Shown: piece after piece, positions 40,293 to 48,060 of the stretch
Layout of the letters: each line of letters starts with the position of its first letter
How positions within the stretch are numbered: position 1 is the first letter of the stretch
NCBI RefSeq assembly: GCF_900142645.1
Contig: NZ_FRBP01000015.1
Span: 62,001 to 126,000 of the forward strand
From: Eubacterium callanderi
Lineage (GTDB): Bacteria > Bacillota > Clostridia > Eubacteriales > Eubacteriaceae
Reading direction: 5' to 3'
DNA length: 64,000 bases
Made by a program: the position numbers and the translations under genes
The notes under the pieces: model-generated
What the model was told of the DNA's origin: nothing
The model's database searches: none
The model's input: only the letters and a program-made list of their open reading frames with translations

Positions 40293-41006
40293 ATGAAGTT
40301 TGAGGAACGCTACAGCCGGTTGCCTGAGGACGCCCTGCCCCAGGAGATCGTTCTGCTCATGGGCCGGGGCTGCTTTTATAAAAAGTGCAGCTTCTGCGAC
40401 TACCATATGGACAGCGGGCCGGATTCGGAATCTGTTTCATTGAACGGCCGCGTGTTAGAACAGGTGACGGGTGAGTTTGGCCGTCTTGTGGTGCTTAATT
40501 CAGGCTCATACTTTGAACTGCCAGAGGCAACCCAAAAAAGGGTGCTTGAGATCTGCCATCAAAAGAAAATCCGGCATCTGCATATGGAAAGCCACTGGCT
40601 CCTTCACGAAAAAACACGGTTCTTGAAGGATGAACTGGCCCAAGAGGGCATTTCACTTCATCCGCGCATTGGCATTGAGACCTTTGACGAGCAATACCGG
40701 GAAGCGGTTATGCACAAGGGAATGGGCTATAACCAGGCACCTTCTGCCATCGCGGAAGTTTATGATGAATGCTGCCTGCTTTTTGGCATGACCGGCCAGT
40801 CACCAGAACAGTTTGAGGAGGATATTGCCATCGCTGCAAAATATTTTTCACGTGTCTATGTCAATATTTTTAATGATAACAGCACTGCTGTAAAGGCCGA
40901 CCCGGAGCTGATCCGCTGGTTTGCCAGATACAGCCTGCCTAAACTGCAAAAAGACCCCAAAATCTGTGTGTTAATGAATAACACCGATCTTGGGGTGGGG
41001 GATTAA
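40293..41006 (+). CDS. Compact radical SAM-like protein with CX4CX2C motif
   Basis: This 237-residue protein has GRGCFYKKCSFCDYH near residue 30, with spacing Cys-X4-Cys-X2-Cys instead of the canonical CX3CX2C. It continues with LNSGSYFELPEATQKRVLEIC, IRHLHMESHWLLHEKT, RIGIETFDEQYREAVMHKGMGY (a GxIxGxE-like barrel segment) and a C-terminal VYVNIFNDNSTAVKAD segment. These are typical of a shortened radical SAM barrel lacking accessory domains. Substrate unknown. It is the last gene of the operon, one base after the ArsC-like stop. The convergent YaiI gene begins two bases later, with no clear terminator between. Confidence 0.75.
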   Translation: MKFEERYSRLPEDALPQEIVLLMGRGCFYKKCSFCDYHMDSGPDSESVSLNGRVLEQVTGEFGRLVVLNSGSYFELPEATQKRVLEICHQKKIRHLHMESHWLLHEKTRFLKDELAQEGISLHPRIGIETFDEQYREAVMHKGMGYNQAPSAIAEVYDECCLLFGMTGQSPEQFEEDIAIAAKYFSRVYVNIFNDNSTAVKADPELIRWFARYSLPKLQKDPKICVLMNNTDLGVGD

Positions 41007-41007
41007 A

Positions 41008-41463
41008 TTATTCCTGAATCAGCTCAACAGGTGCCACAAAGGTCATCAGCATCCGTTTAAAAACGGCGTCGTCTTCCGGCGTCCGTTTTTTTATTTTGGC
41101 AGCGTGTCCTGCCTGGCGCTGTTTTTGATTTAAAAAGCGCTGATAAAGCAGCTCGTCAATATTCGCGGTACTATACACAAAGCCAGAAGGGCTGAGAACC
41201 GCCGTGACCTTTTCAAGAACAAGGGCAGCCAGGCCATAGTCATGTGTTATGATAATGTCCTGCGGCTCAGCCATGCCGGCAATTTTATAGTCGCTGGCGT
41301 CCCGTCCCTGGTCCACCCGGATAACCTCACAGTCGTCGTCGCCCTCAAGGTCGTGGGATGTGTCGGCGACCATCAACAGCGGAATTTTATAAGAGACAGC
41401 GGTCTCTTCGCAGATCGTCCGGACGCCTTTAGGACAGGCGTCACCATCAATAATTATGCGCAT
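41008..41463 (-). CDS. YaiI/YqxD family (DUF188) protein
   Basis: This 151-residue protein begins MRIIIDGDACPKGVR and contains DQGRDASDYKIAG, DIIITHDYGLAALVLEK and the C-terminal KRTPEDDAVFKRML, the hallmarks of UPF0178/DUF188. The conserved Asp residues suggest a PIN-like metal-dependent nuclease fold; the biological role is unknown. AAAGGAGG precedes the ATG. It is the third gene of a minus-strand set with two membrane protein genes (spacing three and two bases). Confidence 0.9.
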   Translation of the reverse strand: MRIIIDGDACPKGVRTICEETAVSYKIPLLMVADTSHDLEGDDDCEVIRVDQGRDASDYKIAGMAEPQDIIITHDYGLAALVLEKVTAVLSPSGFVYSTANIDELLYQRFLNQKQRQAGHAAKIKKRTPEDDAVFKRMLMTFVAPVELIQE

Positions 41464-41466
41464 ATT

Positions 41467-41955
41467 TCATTCCTCCTTTTGGTTAAACGCAGCCAGCTCT
41501 ACAGATAAATCCGATGGGGAGCGCGTTTTGAAGTTCCAGATATTCATGCTGAAGTAATAGTAATTAACGTATTCGGCGATTGAGAAAAACAACAGGATCA
41601 GCCCAAAAAGGTTAAAGGGAACAAACAGTGCGCCCCGGTCTGCAAACAGCAGCACCAATAGAAACAAGGGATAAAGCCCTATCACAAAGGGTGTAACCCG
41701 TTTGAGCAGAGAAAAAATCCGAAGGACCGTTGTCCGGTTGACTGATTTACCGGAGGCAGCCTGGTCACGGTACAGCCAGTAGCCACAACCCTGGAGTAAA
41801 GTGAAAATTAAAACGGCTCCCGGCAGAATGAGCCGGATATCAAGGCCGCCTTCCAAAGTGGTGGAGAGAAGGTATACCAGATAGCCACAGACCACCATGG
41901 TTGCCAGTTCACTGAGAAACAGCCGGTGACACTGCTTGGCGTCTTTATTGTCCAT
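41467..41955 (-). CDS. Small membrane protein of unknown function
   Basis: This 162-residue protein has four hydrophobic helices (about 10-30, 37-58, 83-107, 112-135) and a charged C-terminus (KTRSPSDLSVELAAFNQKEE). I do not recognise a family. It is tightly packed between a TVP38-type gene and the YaiI gene, so it is probably co-transcribed. No catalytic motif was seen. Confidence 0.7.
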   Translation of the reverse strand: MDNKDAKQCHRLFLSELATMVVCGYLVYLLSTTLEGGLDIRLILPGAVLIFTLLQGCGYWLYRDQAASGKSVNRTTVLRIFSLLKRVTPFVIGLYPLFLLVLLFADRGALFVPFNLFGLILLFFSIAEYVNYYYFSMNIWNFKTRSPSDLSVELAAFNQKEE

Positions 41956-41957
41956 AT

Positions 41958-42566
41958 TTAAGAATGATCTCCTTTGCGTTTTTTACTGTTTTCAAGATAG
42001 GTCTCCATTCGTTTTTTGTTAAAAATCAACACGCCGGCAAAAATACCGTACAGCCCGAGGACAATAACCAGACGAACCGGATTATCCTGCATGATGCCTG
42101 CCCCCATAAGCGTTGTCATCAAAAATCCCGGGGTACGCCCCAGCAGGGCAATCAGCATGAAGCTTTTAAAATTCATTTTGGTAAGCCCGGCCAGATAACA
42201 GAAAATATCATCAGGAAAGCCGGGAAACAGAAAGATTAAAAATAAAACCATGTTCAGCCGGGAGTCTCGGGTGCTGTCCAGCTTATCTGTCCATTTGGAT
42301 GGAACCCATTTTAAAATAACCGGGCGTCCCAGTTTTTTCGCAATGCCAAAGGCAGCGGCGGTTCCAATCATAATGCCTGCTTCACTGAGCAGAAAGCCCT
42401 TTATCCAGCCAAAAAGCGCGCCACCCACCAGAGTGGTCGTGCCGCCAGGAATCGGCGCAATAATGACCTGGAGAATCTGAAATAAAAAATAAATAAACGG
42501 TGTCCAGCCGCCAAAGCTGAGCAGCCACTGCTTGACAGCATCCACCGAGTCTAAGTATTCGAGCAT
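41958..42566 (-). CDS. TVP38/TMEM64 (DedA-like VTT domain) membrane protein
   Basis: This 202-residue integral membrane protein has the VTT/SNARE-associated region: GGTTTLVGGALFGWIKGFLLSEAGIMIGTAAAFGIAKKLGR (about 60-100) and LFLFPGFPDDIFCYLAGLTKM, with the G-xxx-G/F-P-G-x-P pattern of the family. These proteins are linked to phospholipid movement or membrane homeostasis. AAAGGACAG precedes the start. It is the first gene of the minus-strand set; upstream lies the tRNA-Ser region. Confidence 0.9.
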   Translation of the reverse strand: MLEYLDSVDAVKQWLLSFGGWTPFIYFLFQILQVIIAPIPGGTTTLVGGALFGWIKGFLLSEAGIMIGTAAAFGIAKKLGRPVILKWVPSKWTDKLDSTRDSRLNMVLFLIFLFPGFPDDIFCYLAGLTKMNFKSFMLIALLGRTPGFLMTTLMGAGIMQDNPVRLVIVLGLYGIFAGVLIFNKKRMETYLENSKKRKGDHS

Positions 42567-42758
42567 TTCACTGTCCTTTAATTGTATTTTACCATAATTA
42601 TCCGCCTGCTGTCTTTATTTAATCTAAATTTGCCTGCGGCGATCCATTTTTGAAAAAATTAGAGAAATAAGGATTGACAAATGCATGCTTTGCCATTATA
42701 ATTATTAAATGTGCTTACAATAAAATAGCGTCTCAAAAAAGAGAGCAGCTGCATCTGC

Positions 42759-42850
42759 GGACAGGTGTCTGAGCTGGTTGAAGGAGCACGCCTGGAAAGC
42801 GTGTGTACGTGAATAGCGTACCGAGGGTTCGAATCCCTCCCTGTCCGCCA
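42759..42850 (+). tRNA. tRNA-Ser (anticodon GGA)
   Basis: Acceptor arm GGACAGG pairs with CCTGTCC, followed by discriminator G and encoded CCA. The anticodon stem CACGC/GCGTG holds loop CTGGAAA, anticodon GGA (reads UCC/UCU). The long variable arm (GTACGTGAATAGCGTAC) is characteristic of serine tRNAs. T arm GAGGG-TTCGAAT-CCCTC is intact. Length is 92 bases including CCA. Confidence 0.97.
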
Positions 42851-42863
42851 TAATTATGAAAAC

Positions 42864-42888
42864 AAGAGCGAGAGCTCTTTTTTTTTAT
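42864..42888 (+). terminator. Terminator after tRNA-Ser
   Basis: AAGAGC, a GAGA loop, GCTCTT, then nine T residues. It overlaps the last codons of the convergent TetR gene. Confidence 0.85.
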
Positions 42889-43565
42889 TTTTTGTAAAGA
42901 TAATCCGCTTCATTCAGCAAATGAGGATAGGTTTCAAATAACTGTTTTGTGGCTTGATCGGATTTGTGGATCAACGTATCAACCGTATCCTGTGTAACCG
43001 GAAGACGCAAGGCGAACAGCAGAATCTCAATCATATACCGAAAGTACTCGTCATAGCTGAGTTCTATACTTTCATTGATTAACCGCTGAATGGTACGCTG
43101 TGTGCCGTATACCGTCGCTAAAACCAGCTTTAACTGAGTTGCTGGGTTTTTTGAAGAACAGTTGCTTTTTTTTAAAAGTTTCAAATACTCTGTTTTCTGA
43201 TTAATAAAGGCAAACTCTTCAAGCAGATCCTCTTGCATGACATCAGAAATAAAACGCCGGGCTTTGGGGTCATGTTTTCGAATTTGGAAGGTGACGTTCA
43301 TAAAGGTGACAATATAAATCAAAGGATCATCCTCAGGCGTGATAAAATATTTTAAATAGCCAGAAAGAATATAGTAGTCTTCTGTTAATACAGCAAGAGC
43401 TATATTTTTTTTGCTTTTAAAATAATACGTGATCAGGCCCTGGTTAATACCGGACTCCTCTGAGAGACGTTTGTTGGAAATATTAAAATACCCATGCTCA
43501 ATGTAAAGACGTTTTGCAGTTTCGTAAATTTTTTGTTTAGTATTGCCGTTTTCCTTGCGTTTCAA
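42885..43565 (-). CDS. TetR family regulator of UroD-like cassette 2
   Basis: This 226-residue protein has an N-terminal HTH (IYETAKRLYIEHGYFNISNKRLSEESGINQGLITYYFKSKKNIA, about 13-55) and a helical ligand domain. It is divergent from the second UroD-like gene with a 145-base gap that contains AAGT/ACTT palindromes, matching the organisation at 13575-14460. It is therefore the likely repressor of cassette 2. Its sequence differs strongly from the cassette 1 TetR, so the two may answer to different ligands. Confidence 0.88.
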   Translation of the reverse strand: MKRKENGNTKQKIYETAKRLYIEHGYFNISNKRLSEESGINQGLITYYFKSKKNIALAVLTEDYYILSGYLKYFITPEDDPLIYIVTFMNVTFQIRKHDPKARRFISDVMQEDLLEEFAFINQKTEYLKLLKKSNCSSKNPATQLKLVLATVYGTQRTIQRLINESIELSYDEYFRYMIEILLFALRLPVTQDTVDTLIHKSDQATKQLFETYPHLLNEADYLYKK

Positions 43566-43582
43566 TGTATTTTACCTCCGAC

Positions 43583-43592
43583 TAAGTACTTA
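43583..43592. promoter_or_regulatory. Candidate operator in the TetR 2 leader
   Basis: TAAGTACTTA is a perfect 10-bp palindrome 18 bases upstream of the TetR start. It shares the AAGT/ACTT core with the other cassette operators. Confidence 0.45.
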
Positions 43593-43631
43593 AATATTAA
43601 AACATAATTTTGAACATGTTGCAAATTATTA

Positions 43632-43687
43632 TTGACAACTTTTTAAAATTCTGATATATTTACTCATAGGTAATTACTTGCAAGTAA
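43632..43687 (+). promoter_or_regulatory. Promoter and palindromic operator of UroD-like cassette 2
   Basis: TTGACA (43632-43637), a 17-base spacer and TATATT (43655-43660) form a strong promoter. TTACTTGCAAGTAA (43674-43687) is a perfect 14-bp palindrome just downstream of the expected RNA start, in a repressing position like that of cassette 1. Confidence 0.75.
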
Positions 43688-43710
43688 ATATAAAAATTAA
43701 GGGGAAATAT

Positions 43711-44865
43711 ATGAATAGTCGAAAAATAACAGCAGAAAAAAATCAGCTGTTTGAAGATGTTTTTGATGGAAAAATGCCAGAGCGAGTTCCGATCCTCAGT
43801 TCAGGAGATAATTCTTTTTGTTTGGGCTATGTCGGATTTGATTTAAGAAGAGAACAGTATAGTATTGAAAAAAATTTGGAGGCTATCGAAAAGACAACAA
43901 AAGATTTTGATACAGACTCAATTTTTGCAACGATGGTGCGTATCCCACAGATGTATAAAGTACTGGGAGCAAAAAATTTTGTCATGGGAGGAGATGGATT
44001 TTTGCAGCACCCGGAGGTGACAAGTCTGAATGAAAATGACTATGATGATTTAATCGAAGATCCGTTCAAAACGATTTGTGACAAAGCGCTGCCGCAAATT
44101 TACAATGAGTTTGGTAAAGAAGGTTTTGAAGGAAAATCTGCCTTTGCGAAGGGGATGTTTACCTTTTATTCAGTTATGGATCAACTTGATAAAGGATATC
44201 TGAAAATTGCGGAAAAGCATGGAAAGGCCGTTTATAATATGGCCTGCACAGCCGCCTGCACACCTTTTGATGTTTTGTCTGATCAGCTTCGTTCTTTTAC
44301 TGGTATCAGCAAAGATATGAGACGCTGCCCAGATAAGGTAGAGGCTGCCTGTGAAGCGCTGCTGCCGTGTATGGTGAAAGCGGGGATCAAGCCAAATTCA
44401 AGCCGTTATCAGAGAACGTTTATACCTTTGCATATGGCGCCATATATGCGCACAAAAGATTTTGAACGCTTCTATTGGCCGACCTTTAAAAAATATGTAG
44501 AAGCATTGGACAAAGCAGGAGTGGGCGCGACGATCTTTGTTGAGCAGGACTGGTCCCGTTATTATGATTACCTCTTTGATCTGCCGGAAAACACAATGAT
44601 GATTTTTGAAGAGGGTGACCCATCAGAGATTAAGAAAAAGCTTGGAAAGAAACATATTTTGGCTGGCTTTTACCCTATGGGTGTGCTGAAAACCGGAACG
44701 GAGAAGGACTGTCTGGATAAAGCTAAGGAAATTGTGGATGTTCTGGCTCCGGGTGGGAAATATATTTTTACATTGGACAAAAATTTATTAACAGTACGGG
44801 ATATTAATCCTGAAAATTTAAAAGCAGTGCTCCGCTTTGTCAAAGAGTACGCTGTTTATGCATAG
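43711..44865 (+). CDS. Uroporphyrinogen decarboxylase-like (UroD/MtaA superfamily) protein, cassette 2
   Basis: This 384-residue paralogue of the protein at 14499 aligns along its whole length: GFLQHPEVTSLNENDYDDLIEDPF, TPFDVLSDQLRSFTGISKDMRRCPDKV, RTFIPLHMAPYM...FYWPTF, FVEQDWSRYYDY, APGGKYIFTLDKNLLTVRDINPENLKAV and the AVYA end. As in cassette 1, the HxC zinc motif of MtaA is not visible near the end (LAGFYPMG instead) and no corrinoid gene is adjacent. Function unknown; a methyl-transfer or decarboxylation step on an aromatic or other organic compound is possible. ATG 43711 has AAGGGG six bases upstream; the TTG at 43678 lies inside the operator. Confidence 0.85.
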   Translation: MNSRKITAEKNQLFEDVFDGKMPERVPILSSGDNSFCLGYVGFDLRREQYSIEKNLEAIEKTTKDFDTDSIFATMVRIPQMYKVLGAKNFVMGGDGFLQHPEVTSLNENDYDDLIEDPFKTICDKALPQIYNEFGKEGFEGKSAFAKGMFTFYSVMDQLDKGYLKIAEKHGKAVYNMACTAACTPFDVLSDQLRSFTGISKDMRRCPDKVEAACEALLPCMVKAGIKPNSSRYQRTFIPLHMAPYMRTKDFERFYWPTFKKYVEALDKAGVGATIFVEQDWSRYYDYLFDLPENTMMIFEEGDPSEIKKKLGKKHILAGFYPMGVLKTGTEKDCLDKAKEIVDVLAPGGKYIFTLDKNLLTVRDINPENLKAVLRFVKEYAVYA

Positions 44866-44876
44866 GGGGAGATCAG

Positions 44877-45017
44877 ATGAAATCAGAATACTACAGAAAT
44901 CCTGCGGATACGCTTGAAAAATATGAAATACCGGAGGTGGCTGCAGAGTATGCTATGGATAGTCTGCAGGGAATGGAAGAGCTTGTTTACAGCTATGTAT
45001 TTTTTTTAATTAGCTAG
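44877..45017 (+). CDS. 46-residue microprotein of UroD-like cassette 2
   Basis: ATG 44877 follows the UroD-like stop by 11 bases, with TAGGGGGAG as ribosome binding site. The stop TAG at 45015-45017 lies 11 bases before the DUF1097 start. The product is acidic (NPADTLEKYEIPEVAAEYAMD), then ends EELVYSYVFFLIS. The tail lines up with DELMFSLVFFMTV of the 49-residue protein in cassette 1, giving a shared pattern E-L-[MV]-[FY]-S-[LY]-V-F-F-[ML]. The same position in both operons supports a conserved subunit. It is too small to be picked up by usual gene-size cut-offs. Confidence 0.72.
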   Translation: MKSEYYRNPADTLEKYEIPEVAAEYAMDSLQGMEELVYSYVFFLIS

Positions 45018-45028
45018 GGGGAAAAGTA

Positions 45029-45565
45029 ATGAATGAAAATACCAGCTATTTGCTGAAAATGAGCTTAGTGTCGGGAGTGTTGGCCGGACTGGTTCTGGGA
45101 ATTTATCAAATAGGGCCTTTTGGAAATCTTATGTGGCCTATTTTTATCGGATTGGGGGTCACTTTTGCATCCGGAGCAGAGCTTAAAAAAACACCAAATT
45201 ATTTATGCTGTATGATATGCGGGGTTATATGGGCCTTGCTTTATCTGCAAATGGATGGTCTTCTGAGGAATGCTGGTTTAAATATAGGTGTGGTGACAGG
45301 CGTGTGCACTCTGGTTATTACTTTTGTGGTTTGTGCTGTGCACATGATCCCGCTGGCAAAGACCTGGCTTAACGTAGTTCCGCTTGTCTTTGCTGGTTTG
45401 ACAGTCACTTTTTCCCAAGGGGGTCAGAACCTGCTTGGTGTGATTTTGGGATTGACTTGTGGTATCCTGGTTGCTGTGGCCATTGAGCCCGTTACAGGAA
45501 TATTTATGAAAAAAGAAAATGTAGAAAAAAAGAGAGACAAAGCGTTCTTAGAAGAGAAAATATGA
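45029..45565 (+). CDS. DUF1097-type membrane protein, cassette 2
   Basis: This 178-residue protein has five or six hydrophobic helices and opens YLLKMSLVSGVLAGLVLGIYQIGPFGNLMWPIFIGLGVTFASGAE, with the Gly-rich pattern of DUF1097 family inner-membrane proteins. The charged tail (KKENVEKKRDKAF) is cytoplasmic. It occupies the place held by an EamA transporter in cassette 1, so it is probably the transport or membrane partner of the UroD-like protein. AGGGGGAAAAGTA precedes ATG 45029. Confidence 0.8.
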   Translation: MNENTSYLLKMSLVSGVLAGLVLGIYQIGPFGNLMWPIFIGLGVTFASGAELKKTPNYLCCMICGVIWALLYLQMDGLLRNAGLNIGVVTGVCTLVITFVVCAVHMIPLAKTWLNVVPLVFAGLTVTFSQGGQNLLGVILGLTCGILVAVAIEPVTGIFMKKENVEKKRDKAFLEEKI

Positions 45566-45720
45566 AAAAGAAGACTCTGGATTTCGGGATTTTGTATGTG
45601 CAAACACCTATGTGATTTTATATAATTGAAAGGCACATGGGAAGTGCATACTGACTGTGACGTTGGTATTGATGGGGATGCAATAATGATGAAACAGAAA
45701 AGGCAGTAAAGTTTGGTTAG

Positions 45721-45753
45721 CCCAAACCGTCAGGAGAACACAAGCGGTTTGGG
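45721..45753 (+). terminator. Hairpin downstream of cassette 2
   Basis: CCCAAACCG (45721-45729) pairs with CGGTTTGGG (45745-45753), followed by CAATTCTTGTTTCTG. The T tract is weak. An overlapping alternative hairpin uses GTTTGG just upstream. Between 45566 and this hairpin I see no supported gene. Confidence 0.55.
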
Positions 45754-45778
45754 CAATTCTTGTTTCTGCTTAAAGCCC

Positions 45779-45807
45779 TTGACAGTAAAGAGGTTGTTCT
45801 GTATAAT
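45779..45807 (+). promoter_or_regulatory. Consensus promoter of the SRP RNA gene
   Basis: TTGACA (45779-45784), 17 bases, TATAAT (45802-45807). The expected start near 45814 leaves a short 5' leader with a CTGCG-TATT-CGCAG hairpin (45827-45840) before the mature RNA, which suggests processing. Confidence 0.88.
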
Positions 45808-45841
45808 ATGAAATATTATAGATTCACTGCGTATTCGCAGT

Positions 45842-46133
45842 AAACATACTTAATCACACTAGGCGGGGAACTAGCGGTGCCCTGTAACCTGCAATCCGCT
45901 ACAGCAGGGCTGAATTCCCCAAAGAGGTGCCAGAATTTGGAGTCTGCCGCGGATAAGCGGTGTTGACGGTTGGACCCTTCGCAATATGAACTTATGAACC
46001 CTGTCAGGTCCGGAAGGAAGCAGCAGTAAGTAAGATCTCGTATGTGCCGGAGGACTCTCTGACAAGAGCTGGCTGTCCGCGTAACGTTTGGAGACTGGTT
46101 ATCAATGCGGGGTGTGTGATTAAGTATGTTTTA
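45842..46133 (+). ncRNA. ffs: Large signal recognition particle RNA (Firmicutes 6S-like scRNA type)
   Basis: The ends pair over a long stem: AAACATACTTAATCACAC (45842 on) with GTGTGTGATTAAGTATGTTT (46112-46131). The 5' part has the Alu-domain sequence GGTGCCCTGTAACCTGCAATCCGCTA. The S domain has the helix 8 signature GTCAGGTCCGGAAGGAAGCAGCAGTAAG near 45998-46030. Length near 290 bases matches the long SRP RNA of Bacilli/Clostridia that binds Ffh and directs membrane protein targeting. An A/T-rich tail follows to 46140. Confidence 0.95.
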
Positions 46134-46151
46134 ATTTTTTGACCAAAACCG

Positions 46152-46178
46152 AAAAAGAGGCCGTTTGGCCTCTTTTTT
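46152..46178. terminator. Bidirectional terminator between SRP RNA and ABC exporter genes
   Basis: AAAAAGAGGCC, GTTT, GGCCTCTTTTTT. It serves the RNA gene on the plus strand and the ABC exporter gene on the minus strand. Confidence 0.92.
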
Positions 46179-48060
46179 AATCCAGTTCAAACTGTCCGGT
46201 ATAGAGCTGGTAATATTTTCCCTTTTGCTTTAATAATTCTTCATGATCGCCGCGTTCGATGATCCGGCCATGCTCCAGCACCATAATGGCGTCAGCGTTT
46301 CGGACAGTGGACAGGCGATGGGCGATGACAAAAACAGTGCGTCCTTCCATGAGCTGATCCATGCCCCGTTCGATGAGGGCTTCGGTACGGGTGTCGATGG
46401 AGCTGGTGGCCTCGTCGAGAATGAGCACCGGCGGGTTGGCGACGGCGGCCCGTGCGATGGCCAGAAGCTGGCGCTGTCCCTGGCTCAGGTTTGCTCCGTC
46501 GGATGTCAGCATCGTGTCATAGCCCTGGGGGAGATGACGGATAAAGAAGTCGGCGTTGGCCAACTTGGCGGCGGCGTGGACTTCCTCGTCGGTGGCGTTG
46601 AGACGGCCGTAACGGATATTATCGGCTACAGTACCAGTGAACAGGTGGGTATCCTGAAGGACCATTGCGAGGGAATGTCGCAGATCGACTTTCCGGATTT
46701 TTTTAATGTTGATACCATCGTAGGTGATCTTGCCTTCCTGAACCTCATAAAATCGGTTGATAAGATTGGTGATCGTGGTTTTGCCTGCGCCGGTCGAGCC
46801 TACAAAGGCGATCTTCTGGCCGGGCTTGGCAAAGAGAGAGACATTGTGCAGCACCATTTTGTCATCGCTGTAACCAAAGGTAACATCATGGAAACGCACA
46901 TCGCCCCTGAGCTTTTCATAGGTCAGTGTGCCGTCGTGATGCGGATGCTTCCAGGCCCAGGTATTGGTTACTTCCTTACACTCAGTCAATGTCCCGTCAG
47001 CCGATTCACAGACGTTGACGAGGGTCACATAACCATCGTCTTTTTCAGGCTCAGCGTCGATGACTTCAAAGATCCGTTCAGCTCCGGCCAGAGCGGTCAG
47101 CAGCGCGTTAAACTGCTGGGAAATCTGGGTGATGGGCTGTGAGAAGGAGCGTGTGTACTGTAAAAAGGAAGCGATGGAGCCTAAGTCCATGCTGCCAAAG
47201 ATGACAAGTACTGCACCGAAGGCGGCTGTCAAAGCGTACTGCACATAGGAGAGGTTCCCCATGATGGGCATGAGTACATTGGCGTAGGTATGGGCCTGAG
47301 TAGAAGCGCTTCTCAGCTTGTCATTAAGCTCAGCAAAATCATTTTTGACAATGTCCTCGTGGCAGAAAACCTTGATAACTTTTTGGCCCTCGATCATTTC
47401 CTCAATATAGCCATTAGTTTCGCCAAGCGCTTTCTGTTGTGCTTTGAAGCCCCTTGCGCTTCGGCTGCCCACGATTTTTATCACAAAGTACATGATCACA
47501 AGCATGCCGATGACGATGAGGGTCAGCAGGGGGCTCAGGATCAGCATCATGATAAAGGTTCCCGCCACTGTGACAGTGGCGGTCAGCATCTGAGGAAGAC
47601 TCATGGCGATGGCCTCGCGCAGGGTGTCGACATCGTTGGTATAACGGCTCATGAGCTCGCCGTGGGTGTGGGTATCAAAATATTTGATGGGAAGGTCCTC
47701 CATGCTGTTAAAAAGGTCTCGCCGCACAGCATTAAGAGTCCCGTTGGAGATGACGATCATCATCCGGTTATAGGCATAGGCACAGGCCGCGCCGGCCAGA
47801 TAGATACCACCCATTAACAGCAGCATCTGGATAAAAGGCAGGAGCGCCCCAGGCGTGAGAGGTTTTCCGATAAGAGGCACAATGCCCTGATTGATGATGG
47901 GCTTTAAGAAATATGTGCCGGCTACAGTAGCGCCAGAGCTGATAAAGACAAAGAGTATGACAAGGATCAGCAGCAGCCTGCGTTTTGCCATATAGCTGAA
48001 AATACGCAGCAGCGTTTTTTTGATGTTTTTGGGTTTTTGAACGCTTTTTTTCTTTGACAT
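46177..48060 (-). CDS. ABC exporter half-transporter, second subunit of a heterodimer
   Basis: This 627-residue protein has an N-terminal six-helix ABC transmembrane domain (about 20-330) and a C-terminal NBD with Walker A GSTGAGKTT, signature LSQGQRQLLAIARA, Walker B VLILDEATSSID and switch His IAHRLST. An insertion of about 40 residues (EPEKDDGYVTLVNVCESADGTLTECKEV...) sits between TMD and NBD. Heterodimeric multidrug/lipid exporters of the YheI/YheH or BmrCD kind have this layout. Its ATG overlaps the stop of the upstream partner (TAATG). Confidence 0.93.
   Translation of the reverse strand: MSKKKSVQKPKNIKKTLLRIFSYMAKRRLLLILVILFVFISSGATVAGTYFLKPIINQGIVPLIGKPLTPGALLPFIQMLLLMGGIYLAGAACAYAYNRMMIVISNGTLNAVRRDLFNSMEDLPIKYFDTHTHGELMSRYTNDVDTLREAIAMSLPQMLTATVTVAGTFIMMLILSPLLTLIVIGMLVIMYFVIKIVGSRSARGFKAQQKALGETNGYIEEMIEGQKVIKVFCHEDIVKNDFAELNDKLRSASTQAHTYANVLMPIMGNLSYVQYALTAAFGAVLVIFGSMDLGSIASFLQYTRSFSQPITQISQQFNALLTALAGAERIFEVIDAEPEKDDGYVTLVNVCESADGTLTECKEVTNTWAWKHPHHDGTLTYEKLRGDVRFHDVTFGYSDDKMVLHNVSLFAKPGQKIAFVGSTGAGKTTITNLINRFYEVQEGKITYDGINIKKIRKVDLRHSLAMVLQDTHLFTGTVADNIRYGRLNATDEEVHAAAKLANADFFIRHLPQGYDTMLTSDGANLSQGQRQLLAIARAAVANPPVLILDEATSSIDTRTEALIERGMDQLMEGRTVFVIAHRLSTVRNADAIMVLEHGRIIERGDHEELLKQKGKYYQLYTGQFELD

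Noticed and set aside
45566-45720. A short frame ending GDAIMMKQKRQ upstream of the SRP RNA
   Set aside because: No convincing start codon or ribosome binding site, and no counterpart in cassette 1.
42841-45760. Integrative element with attachment repeats at tRNA-Ser
   Set aside because: I could not find a second copy of the tRNA 3' end before the SRP RNA gene, and there is no integrase gene.
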